Shown: positions 33,741 through 42,444, numbered from the stretch's first letter. The stretch: DNA of 64,000 nucleotides from OMPR01 sp965183835 (GCA_965183835.1 CBCYME010000018.1:1-64000), one strand, 5' to 3'. Notes: generated by a model from the sequence alone, not told the origin. Numbers and translations are program-made.

Positions 33741-33869
33741 CTATCGGCATTTCACTGCGCTCAAATCCATCCCGCCGACATTTTCGTACAAAATGACGAC
33801 CAAACTCCCCAAAACAAGTGCCGCCCCGACGATCCACAGCGCAGCAAAAAGCCCACCGCGCGGTTGCAC
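33741..33869 (-). CDS. Possible small single-helix membrane protein downstream of rpoH
   Basis: A 42-codon frame from a GTG at 33869 reads QPRGG followed by a clear transmembrane segment (LFAALWIVGAALVLGSLVVI) and a short polar tail ending AVKCR. An ATT eighteen bases upstream is another possible start. Its first codons lie within the rpoH terminator hairpin, which argues against strong expression. The even spread of hydrophobic residues and the absence of Cys or Trp runs make chance less likely than for most short frames. It is reported as tentative. Confidence 0.3.
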   Translation of the reverse strand: MQPRGGLFAALWIVGAALVLGSLVVILYENVGGMDLSAVKCR

Positions 33870-33879
33870 GATGGGCTTT
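33848..33879 (-). terminator. Terminator after rpoH
   Basis: AAAGCCCA (33848-33855) and TGGGCTTT (33872-33879) form an 8-bp stem around a 16-base loop. On the minus strand the stem runs into TTTTTGC, so it ends the rpoH transcript. Confidence 0.75.
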
Positions 33880-33898
33880 CTCTTAATGTATCAAGGGA

Positions 33899-34795
33899 TC
33901 AGACTTTGTTCAGCATCCCGCGTTCACGCGCCAATTCGCGCATTTTCTTTTGCAGCTTTTCAAAGGCACGCACTTCGATCTGACGAATACGTTCACGGCT
34001 GACGTTGTATTGACCACTCAAATCTTCCAGCGTAACCGCCTGTTCCGACAGGCGCCGTTGGGTCAGAATGTCCTTTTCACGATCATTCAGAACCTCAAGC
34101 GAAAGGGCTAGCAACTCGCGGCGCGATTCCAGTTCGTCGCGAGCTTCGTAATCGCCAGCCTGATCTGCGTCCTCGTCTTCCAGCCAGTCCTGCCATTGCA
34201 TTGTGCCTTCGCCTTCGGATCCGACGGTCGCGTTCAACGACGCATCCCCGCCCGACATCCGTCGGTTCATGCTGATCACTTCGGCCTCGGTCACACCCAG
34301 ATCGGTCGCAATCCGTTTGACGTTTTCAGGGCGCAGGTCGCCCTCTTCCAAGGCGCCAATACGGGATTTGGCTTTGCGCAGGTTGAAAAACAGCTTCTTC
34401 TGCGCGCTGGTCGTGCCAAGTTTCACCAAAGACCAAGACCGCAGGATATATTCCTGGATCGAGGCACGGATCCACCACATCGCATAGGTCGACAGACGGA
34501 AACCTTTTTCAGGATCGAACCGTTTGACCGCCTGCATCAGGCCCACATTGGCCTCGGACACAACTTCGGCCTGTGGCAAACCATAGCCACGATATCCCAT
34601 CGCGATTTTTGCAGCCAAGCGCAGGTGCGATGTCACCATCTTATGAGCGGACTTTGTGTCCTGCTCTTCGACCCAGCGCTTAGCCAGCATGTATTCTTCT
34701 TCGGGTTCCAACAGAGGAAACTTACGAATTTCCTGCATGTAACGGTTCAAACCGCCTTCGGGCGTCGGAACGGGGAGATTTGCGTAATTAGCCAT
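33899..34795 (-). CDS. rpoH: RNA polymerase sigma-32 factor
   Basis: A 298-residue sigma-70-family protein of the heat-shock group. Region 1.2 starts NRYMQEIRKFPLLEPEEEYM. Region 2 has GYGLPQAEVVSEANVGLMQA, KRFDPEKGFRLSTYAMWWIR and ASIQEYILRSWSLVKLGTT; the RpoH box region reads AQKKLFFNLRKAKSRIG. Region 4 ends ERIRQIEVRAFEKLQKKMRE. The length and the RpoH box separate it from RpoD. A CTTGAAA..CCCATAT element lies just upstream. In Rhodobacteraceae one or two rpoH copies occur; only this one is in the window. Confidence 0.95.
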   Translation of the reverse strand: MANYANLPVPTPEGGLNRYMQEIRKFPLLEPEEEYMLAKRWVEEQDTKSAHKMVTSHLRLAAKIAMGYRGYGLPQAEVVSEANVGLMQAVKRFDPEKGFRLSTYAMWWIRASIQEYILRSWSLVKLGTTSAQKKLFFNLRKAKSRIGALEEGDLRPENVKRIATDLGVTEAEVISMNRRMSGGDASLNATVGSEGEGTMQWQDWLEDEDADQAGDYEARDELESRRELLALSLEVLNDREKDILTQRRLSEQAVTLEDLSGQYNVSRERIRQIEVRAFEKLQKKMRELARERGMLNKV

Positions 34796-34836
34796 TTTCT
34801 TGTCCCTCCCTTAAATGTTCAAGGACTTAACATAGG

Positions 34837-34865
34837 ATATGGGTCACCTATGTTGCCCTTTCAAG
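34837..34865 (-). promoter_or_regulatory. Sigma-32-type promoter of rpoH
   Basis: On the minus strand, CTTGAAA (34859-34865), 15 bases, then CCCATAT (34837-34843). This fits the alphaproteobacterial RpoH form CTTG-N18-CYTATNT apart from one position. The start of rpoH is 41 bases further on. Self-activation of rpoH is therefore plausible; the same sequence could also be read as a vegetative promoter (TTGAAA-N17-CATATC). Confidence 0.5.
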
Positions 34866-34948
34866 TATCTGGGCTACTATATTGTGATTAAGCTTACATT
34901 AAGAAAACATGAGAATTGGTATCTCACACAGATGTGCGTTTCATGACA

Positions 34949-35986
34949 TCACTGTGCCGCTGGGCGTTTCAGCAGTTCAATCAGATCAGACATATCGGAT
35001 GGAATCGGGGCCTCGAACCGCAGATGCTCCCCACCAACCGGGTGTTCAAATCCCAAAACCGCCGCGTGCAAAGCTTGGCGCGGGAAATCACGGATCGCCT
35101 GTGCTGCTTCGACAGACAGGGCCTTGGCTGGCAGTTTACGCTTGCCCCCATAGGTCGGATCCCCAAGAAGCCCATGCCCTGCGTGGGCCATATGCACCCG
35201 GATCTGATGCGTGCGACCCGTCTCAAGCCAGCATTCAATCAATGTCACCACAGGCGGCACCCCAAACGGTTCAACGATCCGCGCCCGGGTCACCGCGTGA
35301 CGTCCCCCCTCAAACAGAACAGCTTGACGCTGTCGGTCTGTTTTGTGCCGCGCCAATTGCGTTGTCATCCGCAGGATGTTCCCGGCCTCAAAACTCGCTC
35401 CTCGGATCCCACGCAAACGGGGATCACTGGCTTCGGGAACGCCGTAACATAGCGCCTGATAATAGCGTTCGACGGTGTGCGCCTCAAACTGAGCCGCAAG
35501 CCCCTGATGCGCAGCATCGGATTTCGCAACAACAAGCAACCCGCTGGTTTCTTTATCAATCCGATGCACGATACCGGGGCGTTTCACCCCCCCAACGCCG
35601 GATAGATCAGCGCCACAATGATGCAATAGCGCATTTACCAACGTCCCATTGGGTGATCCGGGCGCGGGATGCACAACCATCCCTGCCGGTTTATTCACCA
35701 CGATCAGATCGTCATCTTCGAACACAACATCCAACGGGATGTCTTCGGGGCCAATGTGGCTCTCTTCGGCTTCTTCCACCGTGATCAAGACCTGCGCATC
35801 CTCAGCCACTTTGGCCTTGGCGTCTGTTACAACCACCCCGTTGATGGAAACACCGCCCGCTTCGATCAATCGCGCCAATCTGGTACGCGACAGTGTCGCC
35901 TCGACTGGAACATCTCGCGAAAGCGCCTTATCAAGACGCGAAGGCGGTGAAGCCGCGATAACAAATTCTATCTGGCGGGTGCCCAT
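34949..35986 (-). CDS. rluD: 23S rRNA pseudouridine synthase RluD
   Basis: A 345-residue RluA-family enzyme. An S4 domain opens it (LDKALSRDVPVEATLSRTRL, ARLIEAGGVSINGVVV). The catalytic domain has IVVNKPAGMVVHPAPGSPNG, the catalytic Asp in RPGIVHRIDKETSGLLVVAK and the strand GRTHQIRVHMAHAGHGLLGD. The domain order and the RLD-like HRIDKETSG motif fit RluD, which modifies helix 69 of 23S rRNA. The start at 35986 overlaps the start codon of the divergent DUF6476 gene. An upstream ORF extension to 36244 lies inside that gene and is not used. Confidence 0.9.
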   Translation of the reverse strand: MGTRQIEFVIAASPPSRLDKALSRDVPVEATLSRTRLARLIEAGGVSINGVVVTDAKAKVAEDAQVLITVEEAEESHIGPEDIPLDVVFEDDDLIVVNKPAGMVVHPAPGSPNGTLVNALLHHCGADLSGVGGVKRPGIVHRIDKETSGLLVVAKSDAAHQGLAAQFEAHTVERYYQALCYGVPEASDPRLRGIRGASFEAGNILRMTTQLARHKTDRQRQAVLFEGGRHAVTRARIVEPFGVPPVVTLIECWLETGRTHQIRVHMAHAGHGLLGDPTYGGKRKLPAKALSVEAAQAIRDFPRQALHAAVLGFEHPVGGEHLRFEAPIPSDMSDLIELLKRPAAQ

Positions 35987-36284
35987 GACGATCCCTTCTG
36001 ATCCTGAACCACAGGAAACGCCGCAACTGAAACTGCTGAGACGCCTTGTGATGCTTTTGACGGCGGTGATGATTGGCGGCGTTCTAATCACATTTGCACT
36101 GATTGTCATCCGCTTGTCTGACAGGACCCCCACCTTACCCGAGGATGTCACCCTTCCAGACGGGGCCAGCGCCCAAGCGGTGACGATTGGATCGAACTGG
36201 TATGCGGTGGTTACTGACGACAACCGCATTCTAATTTTCGACAAAACAACCGGAAAACTACGCCAATCTGTGACGTTAGAATAG
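35985..36284 (+). CDS. DUF6476-like single-pass membrane protein
   Basis: A 99-residue protein with a hydrophilic start (DPEPQETPQLKLLRRL), one transmembrane helix (LLTAVMIGGVLITFALIVIR) and a periplasmic tail with WYAVVTDDNRILIFDKTTGK, a pattern I associate with the alphaproteobacterial DUF6476 family. The ATG at 35985 and the rluD ATG at 35986-35984 on the other strand share two bases, so both messages must start inside the neighbouring gene. This divergent arrangement appears in other Rhodobacteraceae as far as I recall. Function unknown. Confidence 0.7.
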   Translation: MTIPSDPEPQETPQLKLLRRLVMLLTAVMIGGVLITFALIVIRLSDRTPTLPEDVTLPDGASAQAVTIGSNWYAVVTDDNRILIFDKTTGKLRQSVTLE

Positions 36285-36388
36285 ATCCCTTATACTTTTG
36301 GATAGGTATACTATTCGGTTGAGCGCACGACGCGGCCGCATTTCTGGGTATTGTGGAACAAGAGGCACTGCCACCACTCACGCGCCTC

Positions 36389-36430
36389 GGGGTGGATCTT
36401 TCACAGGTTCCGCTGGTAAAGATCCACCCC
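36389..36430. repeat. 13-bp perfect inverted repeat, possible terminator
   Basis: GGGGTGGATCTTT (36389-36401) and AAAGATCCACCCC (36418-36430) with a 16-base loop, followed by ACCCCTTTTC. The 36285-36567 stretch that holds it has no supported gene. A terminator, possibly of an unannotated small RNA, is one explanation. Confidence 0.7.
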
Positions 36431-36567
36431 ACCCCTTTTCAAAGCGATGAGAGCAATACATTCGGCGGGAATCGGTTGCTGCATCGCAGGGCTTGCCGCC
36501 TAACCAGACTTGCGCATACCCTAATTTACGGGCATCAACAGATCAACGTTGCGACATCAAGATTGGT

Positions 36568-36855
36568 ATGACTGTGCGGCTTTCCATTGTTTTTCTCGCC
36601 CTGCTGGCGGCTTGTACTCAAGTGCCCGAACTCAAAGACACAGTCACTTCAGACATGAGCAAAGCCGATTTCCCAGATCTGATTCCGCTGGACTCGGCTC
36701 TCGGACCGGCCGTGAACCCGGAAGATGAAGCCTCCAAATTGCAAAACGAACTCGTCGGGCGCCGTGAACGGCTGCGCAATCGTGCCACCCAATTACAAGC
36801 TTCGGTGGTTGATGACACCACACGGGACCGCCTGAACACTGGGATCAGTCAGTAA
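36568..36855 (+). CDS. Small predicted lipoprotein
   Basis: A 95-residue protein from the Met at 36568. The first 20 residues form a type II signal ending in LLAACTQ, so Cys should be lipidated. The mature part is acidic then charged: FPDLIPLDSALGPAVNPEDE followed by a helix-rich LQNELVGRRERLRNRATQLQ. I do not recognise a named family. It lies ahead of homoserine dehydrogenase by about 100 bp and may be a separate envelope protein. Confidence 0.75.
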   Translation: MTVRLSIVFLALLAACTQVPELKDTVTSDMSKADFPDLIPLDSALGPAVNPEDEASKLQNELVGRRERLRNRATQLQASVVDDTTRDRLNTGISQ

Positions 36856-36958
36856 CCGCATCTGATCCGTTGCACCCAAGCGCCGAACCCGCTAAGGCAC
36901 CCCCGACCAGTGGCCTGTGCGCGGGCCTATATTTCATAAGAACAGAAGGACCCACACG

Positions 36959-38245
36959 ATGACACAGACTCTGCGGCTTGGAATTGCAGGTTTGGGGACG
37001 GTCGGCGTGGGGGTTGTTAAGATCATCCGCCGGCAGGCTGCCATGCTGGAAGCCCGCACCGGGCGTAAGATCGAAATCAAGGCCGTTTGTGCGCGCGATG
37101 TGGAAAAAGATCGTGGTGTCAGCCTGTCAGGTTATACGTGGGAAACCGATGCGGTGGCTCTGGCCAAACGTGACGATGTCGATGTCTTCGTGGAATTGAT
37201 GGGCGGGTCCGAAGGTACAGCCAAAGACGCAACCGAGGCTGCATTGGCCGCTGGCAAAGACGTTGTCACCGCCAACAAAGCCTTGCTGGCCATTCACGGT
37301 CAGGCCCTTGCCGAACAGGCCGAAGCTGCCGGTCAGGTAATCCGTTATGAAGCCGCAGTTGCCGGTGGTATCCCCGTGATCAAATCGCTGACTGAAGGTC
37401 TAGCCGGCAACGAGATCACCCGCGTCATGGGCGTCATGAACGGGACCTGCAACTATATCCTGACCAATATGGAAGCCAAAGGCCAAGGCTATAACGCGCT
37501 GTTCGATGAATGCGCCGAGCTTGGCTATCTAGAAGCGGACCCAAATCTGGATGTGGGCGGCATTGATGCGGCGCACAAACTGGCCATTCTGTCGTCAATC
37601 GCATTTGGAACGAAACCCAGCTTTGATGGCATCGACATCGAAGGCATCCAGCGCATCACGCTGGAGGATATCCACCAAGCCGCCGACATGGGCTATCGCA
37701 TCAAACTGCTCGGCGTTGCTCAGCGGTCTGCGCGTGGCCTTGAGCAGCGGATGCAGCCTTGCCTGGTGCCTGCAAACTCGCCCCTTGGGCAGTTGGAAGG
37801 CGGCACAAACATGGTTGTCCTCGAAGGTGATGCCGTAGAGCAGATCGTGCTGCGCGGCCCCGGTGCCGGTGAAGGCCCCACAGCCAGTGCCGTACTGGGC
37901 GACATTTGCGATATTGCGCGCGGCCTGCGGATCCCGACCTTTGGGCAGCCCGCCACACTGCTGGAAGCCGCACAACCGGCCCGCACCGGCTTGCCCGCCC
38001 CCTATTATCTGCGCACTGCACTGTTGGATAAACCCGGTGCCTTGGCCAAAGTGGCCTCCATTCTGGGGGATGCAGGTGTTTCGATCGACCGGATGCGCCA
38101 ATATGGGCACACTAACGGGACTGCACCTGTCTTGATCGTCACCCACAAAACCACCCGCGCGGCTTTGGACATCGCCCTTGCCACTCTTGGTGACACCGAT
38201 GTTGTTGCCCTCGACCCTGTCGCCCTGCGCATCGAAGAGGTTTGA
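36959..38245 (+). CDS. hom: Homoserine dehydrogenase
   Basis: A 428-residue enzyme making homoserine from aspartate semialdehyde for threonine and methionine synthesis. The NAD(P) site is LGIAGLGTVGVGVVKIIRRQ. Substrate-binding blocks include VVTANKALLAIHGQALAEQA and YEAAVAGGIPVIKSLTEGLA, then GVMNGTCNYILTNM and ADPNLDVGGIDAAHKLAILS. A C-terminal ACT domain (LDKPGALAKVASILGDAGVS) indicates feedback control, usually by threonine. The start at 36959 follows AGAAGGACCC. The glpX gene begins about 100 bp after its stop. Confidence 0.95.
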   Translation: MTQTLRLGIAGLGTVGVGVVKIIRRQAAMLEARTGRKIEIKAVCARDVEKDRGVSLSGYTWETDAVALAKRDDVDVFVELMGGSEGTAKDATEAALAAGKDVVTANKALLAIHGQALAEQAEAAGQVIRYEAAVAGGIPVIKSLTEGLAGNEITRVMGVMNGTCNYILTNMEAKGQGYNALFDECAELGYLEADPNLDVGGIDAAHKLAILSSIAFGTKPSFDGIDIEGIQRITLEDIHQAADMGYRIKLLGVAQRSARGLEQRMQPCLVPANSPLGQLEGGTNMVVLEGDAVEQIVLRGPGAGEGPTASAVLGDICDIARGLRIPTFGQPATLLEAAQPARTGLPAPYYLRTALLDKPGALAKVASILGDAGVSIDRMRQYGHTNGTAPVLIVTHKTTRAALDIALATLGDTDVVALDPVALRIEEV

Positions 38246-38351
38246 TCTGACATTGCGCCCCCTCTCCCCCGGCGTTTGATCCCCCTTGCGGGGATTGTCC
38301 TGACCGGGGTATGCCGAATACAACTGTCTTCGTGACCAAAGGATATTGAAT

Positions 38352-39317
38352 ATGAGCTCTTCGGACATCGACTTTAACGATCGCATGCTTTCACTGGGCC
38401 TTGCCCGCGTTGCTGAACAAGCCGCTCTGGCCTCTGCCTCGCTGGTGGGTCGTGGTGACGAAAAGGCCGCCGATCAGGCCGCCGTTAACGCCATGCGCGA
38501 ACAATTGAACCTGCTGGATATTGCTGGCGTGGTGGTGATTGGTGAAGGCGAACGTGACGAAGCCCCCATGCTGTTCATTGGCGAAGAAGTCGGCACAGGC
38601 AATGGCCCCGGCGTTGACATCGCGCTGGACCCGCTCGAAGGCACCACCCTGACCGCAAAAGACATGCCCAACGCGTTGACCGTGATTGCAATGGGCCCAC
38701 GTGGCTCGATGCTGCACGCACCTGACACGTATATGGACAAGCTGGCCATTGGCCCAGGTTTTGAAGACGGCGTTGTTTCGCTGGACATGAGCCCAAAAGA
38801 GCGCGTCGAAGCGTTGGCCAAAGCCAAAGGCTGTGCGCCTTCGGATATCACGGTTTGCATTCTGGAACGCCCCCGTCACGAAGCCATGATCGCAGAAGTC
38901 CGCGAAACAGGTGCTGCAATCCGCCTGATCACCGATGGTGACGTTGCTGGCGTTATGCACTGTGCCGAAAGCGAAATCACCGGCATCGACATGTACATGG
39001 GGTCCGGTGGCGCACCCGAGGGTGTTTTGGCTGCTGCGGCTCTGAAATGTATGGGTGGTCAGATCTTTGGTCGCCTGTTGTTCCGCAACGACGACGAGCG
39101 TGGCCGCGCCACCAAGGCAGGCATCACCGATTTCGACCGTGTGTATACACGGGATGAAATGGTCACCGCGGATGTTATCTTTGCCGCGACGGGCGTGACG
39201 GGTGGCTCTCTGCTGCCTCCGATCAAGCGTCAGCCGGGTTGGGTTGAAACCACTACGTTGTTGATGCGCTCAAAGACCGGCTCGGTCCGTCGCATGCAGT
39301 ATCGCACTCCGGTCTAA
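38352..39317 (+). CDS. glpX: Class II fructose-1,6-bisphosphatase
   Basis: A 321-residue GlpX-type phosphatase of gluconeogenesis. Family blocks: MLSLGLARVAEQAALASASL, VVVIGEGERDEAPMLFIGE, the metal-binding DPLEGTTLTAKDMPNALTVI, and MGSGGAPEGVLAAAALKCMG with GRLLFRNDDERGRA. The ATG at 38352 follows AAAGGATATTGA; an upstream TTG codon is not needed. Ahead of it, a short CCCC..GGGG hairpin (about 38280-38296) may separate it from hom. Some Rhodobacteraceae enzymes of this class also act on sedoheptulose bisphosphate. Confidence 0.95.
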   Translation: MSSSDIDFNDRMLSLGLARVAEQAALASASLVGRGDEKAADQAAVNAMREQLNLLDIAGVVVIGEGERDEAPMLFIGEEVGTGNGPGVDIALDPLEGTTLTAKDMPNALTVIAMGPRGSMLHAPDTYMDKLAIGPGFEDGVVSLDMSPKERVEALAKAKGCAPSDITVCILERPRHEAMIAEVRETGAAIRLITDGDVAGVMHCAESEITGIDMYMGSGGAPEGVLAAAALKCMGGQIFGRLLFRNDDERGRATKAGITDFDRVYTRDEMVTADVIFAATGVTGGSLLPPIKRQPGWVETTTLLMRSKTGSVRRMQYRTPV

Positions 39318-39380
39318 TCCGGCGCACCCAAATGAAATGTCATCGCTTTTCCAAGCGTAAACATTCTGGGTAAATGAATT

Positions 39381-39407
39381 GGCCGGATCCTCATTGGGTC
39401 CGGCCTT
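39381..39407 (+). terminator. Terminator after glpX
   Basis: GGCCGGA-TCC (39381-39390) and GGGTCCGGCC (39396-39405) with a five-base loop, followed by TT. The T-tract is short. Confidence 0.55.
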
Positions 39408-39427
39408 GGCATATCTAGGGGCAAAAC

Positions 39428-41176
39428 ATGAATTTTCTCGATGTTTCACAATCGCTAACGGGCAGACGCTGGGTCGGCCCTTCGATCGACATCGAACGTG
39501 CCGCTGAAATGATGGTCCAACAAACCGACCTGCCCCGCCCGGTTTGTCAGGTCTTAGCCCGACGCAGCGTCCCCACAATAGAGGCCAAAGGGTTCTTGAA
39601 CCCGACCCTAAAGGATCTGCTGCCTGATCCCCGCCTAATGAAAGATATGGAACCCGCCGCAGCGCGGTTCCTAGAGGCCGTGCGACGCAAACAACGCATC
39701 GCAGTGTTCGCCGATTATGACGTGGATGGCGGCAGTTCCGCAGCGCTGCTGCTGGTCTGGTTGCGCCAGATGGGCCTACAGGCGACACTCTATGTTCCGG
39801 ACCGTATTGATGAGGGGTATGGCCCCAATGTCCCGGCCATGCAAAAACTCGCCGCCAACCACGACCTGATCATCTGTGTGGATTGCGGCACGCTGAGCCA
39901 CGAACCCATCGCCGCAGCCAAAGGCGCGGATGTCATTGTTCTGGATCACCACTTGGGTGGCGAAACTCTTCCGGACTGTGTTGCCGTCGTAAACCCTAAC
40001 CGACAGGACGAATCCGGGGATCAGGGGTATCTGTGCGCCGCCGGGGTGGTGTTTCTAATGCTGGTCGAAGCTGGGCGCCAATTGCGCGAGGCCGGCGCCA
40101 AAGGCCCGGACCTGATGGCTATGCTGGATCTTGTGGCCTTGGCCACCGTTGCGGATGTTGCCCCGCTGATCGACGCAAACCGGGCGCTGGTGCGTCAGGG
40201 TTTGAAAGTGATGGCCCAACGCCAACGCCCAGGGCTGGTGGCGCTTTCAGATGTATCGCGGATGGAATCACAACCTAATACATATCACCTTGGCTTTATG
40301 CTGGGGCCAAGGGTCAATGCCGGAGGACGCATCGGCAAAGCCGACTTGGGCGCTCGCCTGCTGAGCACGGACTCCATGGTCGAAGCAGAAGCGATTTCAG
40401 AACGCTTGGATCAACTCAACACGGAACGCCGTGACATCGAAAGTGCAGTCCGCGCTGCGGCACTGGAACAGGCCGAGGAGCGCGGATTAGAGGCCCCCTT
40501 GGTTTGGGCCGCCGGAGAAGGCTGGCACCCCGGTGTTGTTGGGATCGTCGCGTCCCGCCTGAAAGAAAACGCCAACCGCCCGGCAATTGTGATTGGCTTT
40601 GACGGCGACGAAGGCAAAGGGTCCGGTCGCTCCGTCTCAGGCGTTGATCTCGGCGCATCCATCCAACGGCTCGTCACTGAGGGATTACTGGCCAAAGGCG
40701 GCGGTCACAAGATGGCGGCGGGCTTGACCGTGATGCGCGATCAGCTTGAACCCGCCATGGAGCGCCTCACCGAATTGCTGGAAAAGCAAGGCGCGGGACA
40801 AGGTGGACCGGCAGACCTAAAGCTGGATGGTGCCCTGATGCCCGGAGCTGCAACGGTGGATCTGATCAACCAGATCGAGCAGGCCGGACCCTTTGGCGCC
40901 GGGGCCGCGGCACCTCGATACGCCCTACCCGATTTGCAGGTCCGTTTCGCAAAACGGATCGGTGAATCACACCTGAAACTGTCGCTCTCTGATGGCATGT
41001 CGCGTGGGATTGACGCGATTGCATTCGGAGCATTTGATTCCCCGCTCGGCGAACGGCTTAGCAATCATGGCGGTGCCCGGTTTCATTTCGCAGGTCGGCT
41101 AGAGATCAATACCTGGGGTGGCAGGCAGACCGTCCAATTGCGTTTAGATGATGCGGCCGAGACCTCAAAGCCCTGA
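39428..41176 (+). CDS. recJ: Single-stranded-DNA exonuclease RecJ
   Basis: A 582-residue DHH-family 5'-3' exonuclease in recombination and repair. The DHH motifs are complete: FADYDVDGGSSAALLLVWLR, VDCGTLSHEPIAAAKGADVI, VLDHHLGGETLPDCVAVVNP, and YLCAAGVVFLMLVEAGRQLR. The DHHA1 part has SGRSVSGVDLGASIQRLVTE and AKGGGHKMAAGLTV. A C-terminal OB-like region (LPDLQVRFAKRIGESHLKLS) completes the enzyme. It is followed about 100 bp later by tRNA-Glu. Confidence 0.95.
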   Translation: MNFLDVSQSLTGRRWVGPSIDIERAAEMMVQQTDLPRPVCQVLARRSVPTIEAKGFLNPTLKDLLPDPRLMKDMEPAAARFLEAVRRKQRIAVFADYDVDGGSSAALLLVWLRQMGLQATLYVPDRIDEGYGPNVPAMQKLAANHDLIICVDCGTLSHEPIAAAKGADVIVLDHHLGGETLPDCVAVVNPNRQDESGDQGYLCAAGVVFLMLVEAGRQLREAGAKGPDLMAMLDLVALATVADVAPLIDANRALVRQGLKVMAQRQRPGLVALSDVSRMESQPNTYHLGFMLGPRVNAGGRIGKADLGARLLSTDSMVEAEAISERLDQLNTERRDIESAVRAAALEQAEERGLEAPLVWAAGEGWHPGVVGIVASRLKENANRPAIVIGFDGDEGKGSGRSVSGVDLGASIQRLVTEGLLAKGGGHKMAAGLTVMRDQLEPAMERLTELLEKQGAGQGGPADLKLDGALMPGAATVDLINQIEQAGPFGAGAAAPRYALPDLQVRFAKRIGESHLKLSLSDGMSRGIDAIAFGAFDSPLGERLSNHGGARFHFAGRLEINTWGGRQTVQLRLDDAAETSKP

Positions 41177-41279
41177 AAATAAACAACTTACGCGGCGCTT
41201 TGAAAAAAACTCAAAAAGTCTGATTTTATCGCTTGCGGGGCGCGATCATTGCCCTTAAAAGCCGACACACAGCAAGAGT

Positions 41280-41354
41280 GGCCCGTTCGTCTATCGGTTA
41301 GGACGCCAGGTTTTCAACCTGGAAAGAGGGGTTCGATTCCCCTACGGGCTGCCA
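41280..41354 (+). tRNA. tRNA-Glu (anticodon UUC), copy 1
   Basis: 75 bases with an acceptor stem GGCCCGT/ACGGGCT (one G-U at the end), a D arm GTCTATCGGTTAGGAC, an anticodon stem CCAGG/CCTGG with loop TTTTCAA (anticodon TTC), a T arm GGGGTTCGATTCCCC and an encoded CCA. Fourteen bases before it (CACACAGCAAGAGT) are shared with copy 2. A TTGCGG-N16-TTAAAA promoter-like pair sits upstream at about 41233-41260. Confidence 0.95.
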
Positions 41355-41647
41355 CTTCTTCCCCACACCCTCTCAGATACAGTACGATCATCGGAGATAC
41401 GTCTTGTGTGTGCCGCACCAGCATATTGCGACGGTGCCCCCCTCTTTATCGCTGATCATTGAAATGCCAAGCCGCAATCAATCGCAATGCCTTGACGCAT
41501 TTCATTTGGCGGTGAATGGTGCCGACGAACCCGGTGAATCCCACACACAAGTGAATTCCCTTTAACGTCAACTCAGCAGCCTTTTACAGACACCCACCTT
41601 GCCCCCTGTGCAGGTGCTCTCAGGGGCTTACTTACGAGGAATATCAC
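41355..41647. other. Intergenic stretch, nothing recognised
   Basis: No ORF with a motif, no strong hairpin and no clear promoter. The last bases before the TTG start at 41648 carry a weak ribosome binding site (ACGAGGAA). Confidence 0.5.
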
Positions 41648-42400
41648 TTGGAAACCCTGCTGGATCTCATCATTCTCTTAGTGTCCGCCTTTCTGGCGGG
41701 GGGCTTGAATGCAATCGCTGGCGGCGGAAGCTTTTTGACCTTTCCTGCGTTGGTCTTTGTTGGTGTGCCCCCAATCGCCGCGAATGCCACCAGTGCAGTT
41801 GCGGTTTTTCCCGGCTACCTCAGCGGGGCAGCCGGGTTTCTAAAGGAATTACGTGATTTTGATCGCCGCGCGCTCGCCGTGCTGTTCATTCTATCCATTG
41901 CGGGCGGGATTGCTGGCGGGTTGCTTTTGCTGGTAACCCCGTCAGAAGTTTTCACATTTGTAGTACCGTGGTTGTTGTTGTTTGCCACAATCCTGTTCGC
42001 ATTTGACAAGCAAATTCGTGCGCTGGCCAGCCGTAAGGGTGACATAAACCCCGTCAGTAAAACCCTGGTGACACTCGCTGTCACCACCTACGGCGGCTAT
42101 TTCAACGGGGGCCTTGGGATCGTTTTGTTGGCGCTGTTTTCTGGATTAGGATTTCGCGACATCAACCTGATGAACGGCCTCAAGAACGCGCTGTCTTTCA
42201 TCTTGTCTGGCGCGTCCGTTGTAACGTTTTTACTAGCTGGCATCGTCTATATACCCGAAGCAATTGTTATGATGGTTGCCGCAACACTCGGTGGGTATGT
42301 GGGCGCAAGATTGGCGCGGCGCATGTCCATACAAACAGTTCGTGCCATTGTCATTGTCGTCGGCCTTGTCATGTCCGTGGCCTTTTTCCTGCAAAGCTAA
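41648..42400 (+). CDS. TSUP-family (TauE/SafE) transporter
   Basis: A 250-residue membrane protein with about eight hydrophobic helices. Family marks are the first-half motif SAFLAGGLNAIAGGGSFLTF followed by PPIAANATSAVAVFPGYLSG, and the second-half repeat GGYFNGGLGIVLLALFSGLG. TSUP proteins export or import sulfite, sulfoacetate, taurine-derived anions or other organic anions; the substrate here is not given by context. It starts with TTG at 41648 and is convergent with the saccharopine dehydrogenase gene. Confidence 0.85.
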   Translation: METLLDLIILLVSAFLAGGLNAIAGGGSFLTFPALVFVGVPPIAANATSAVAVFPGYLSGAAGFLKELRDFDRRALAVLFILSIAGGIAGGLLLLVTPSEVFTFVVPWLLLFATILFAFDKQIRALASRKGDINPVSKTLVTLAVTTYGGYFNGGLGIVLLALFSGLGFRDINLMNGLKNALSFILSGASVVTFLLAGIVYIPEAIVMMVAATLGGYVGARLARRMSIQTVRAIVIVVGLVMSVAFFLQS

Positions 42401-42414
42401 ATCAGGCGGCCACG

Positions 42415-42444
42415 AAACCTCAGGCAGATCGCAGCCTGAGGTTT
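42415..42444. terminator. Bidirectional terminator between TSUP and saccharopine dehydrogenase genes
   Basis: Perfect 11-bp stem AAACCTCAGGC (42415-42425) and GCCTGAGGTTT (42434-42444) with an eight-base loop between convergent genes. Confidence 0.8.
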
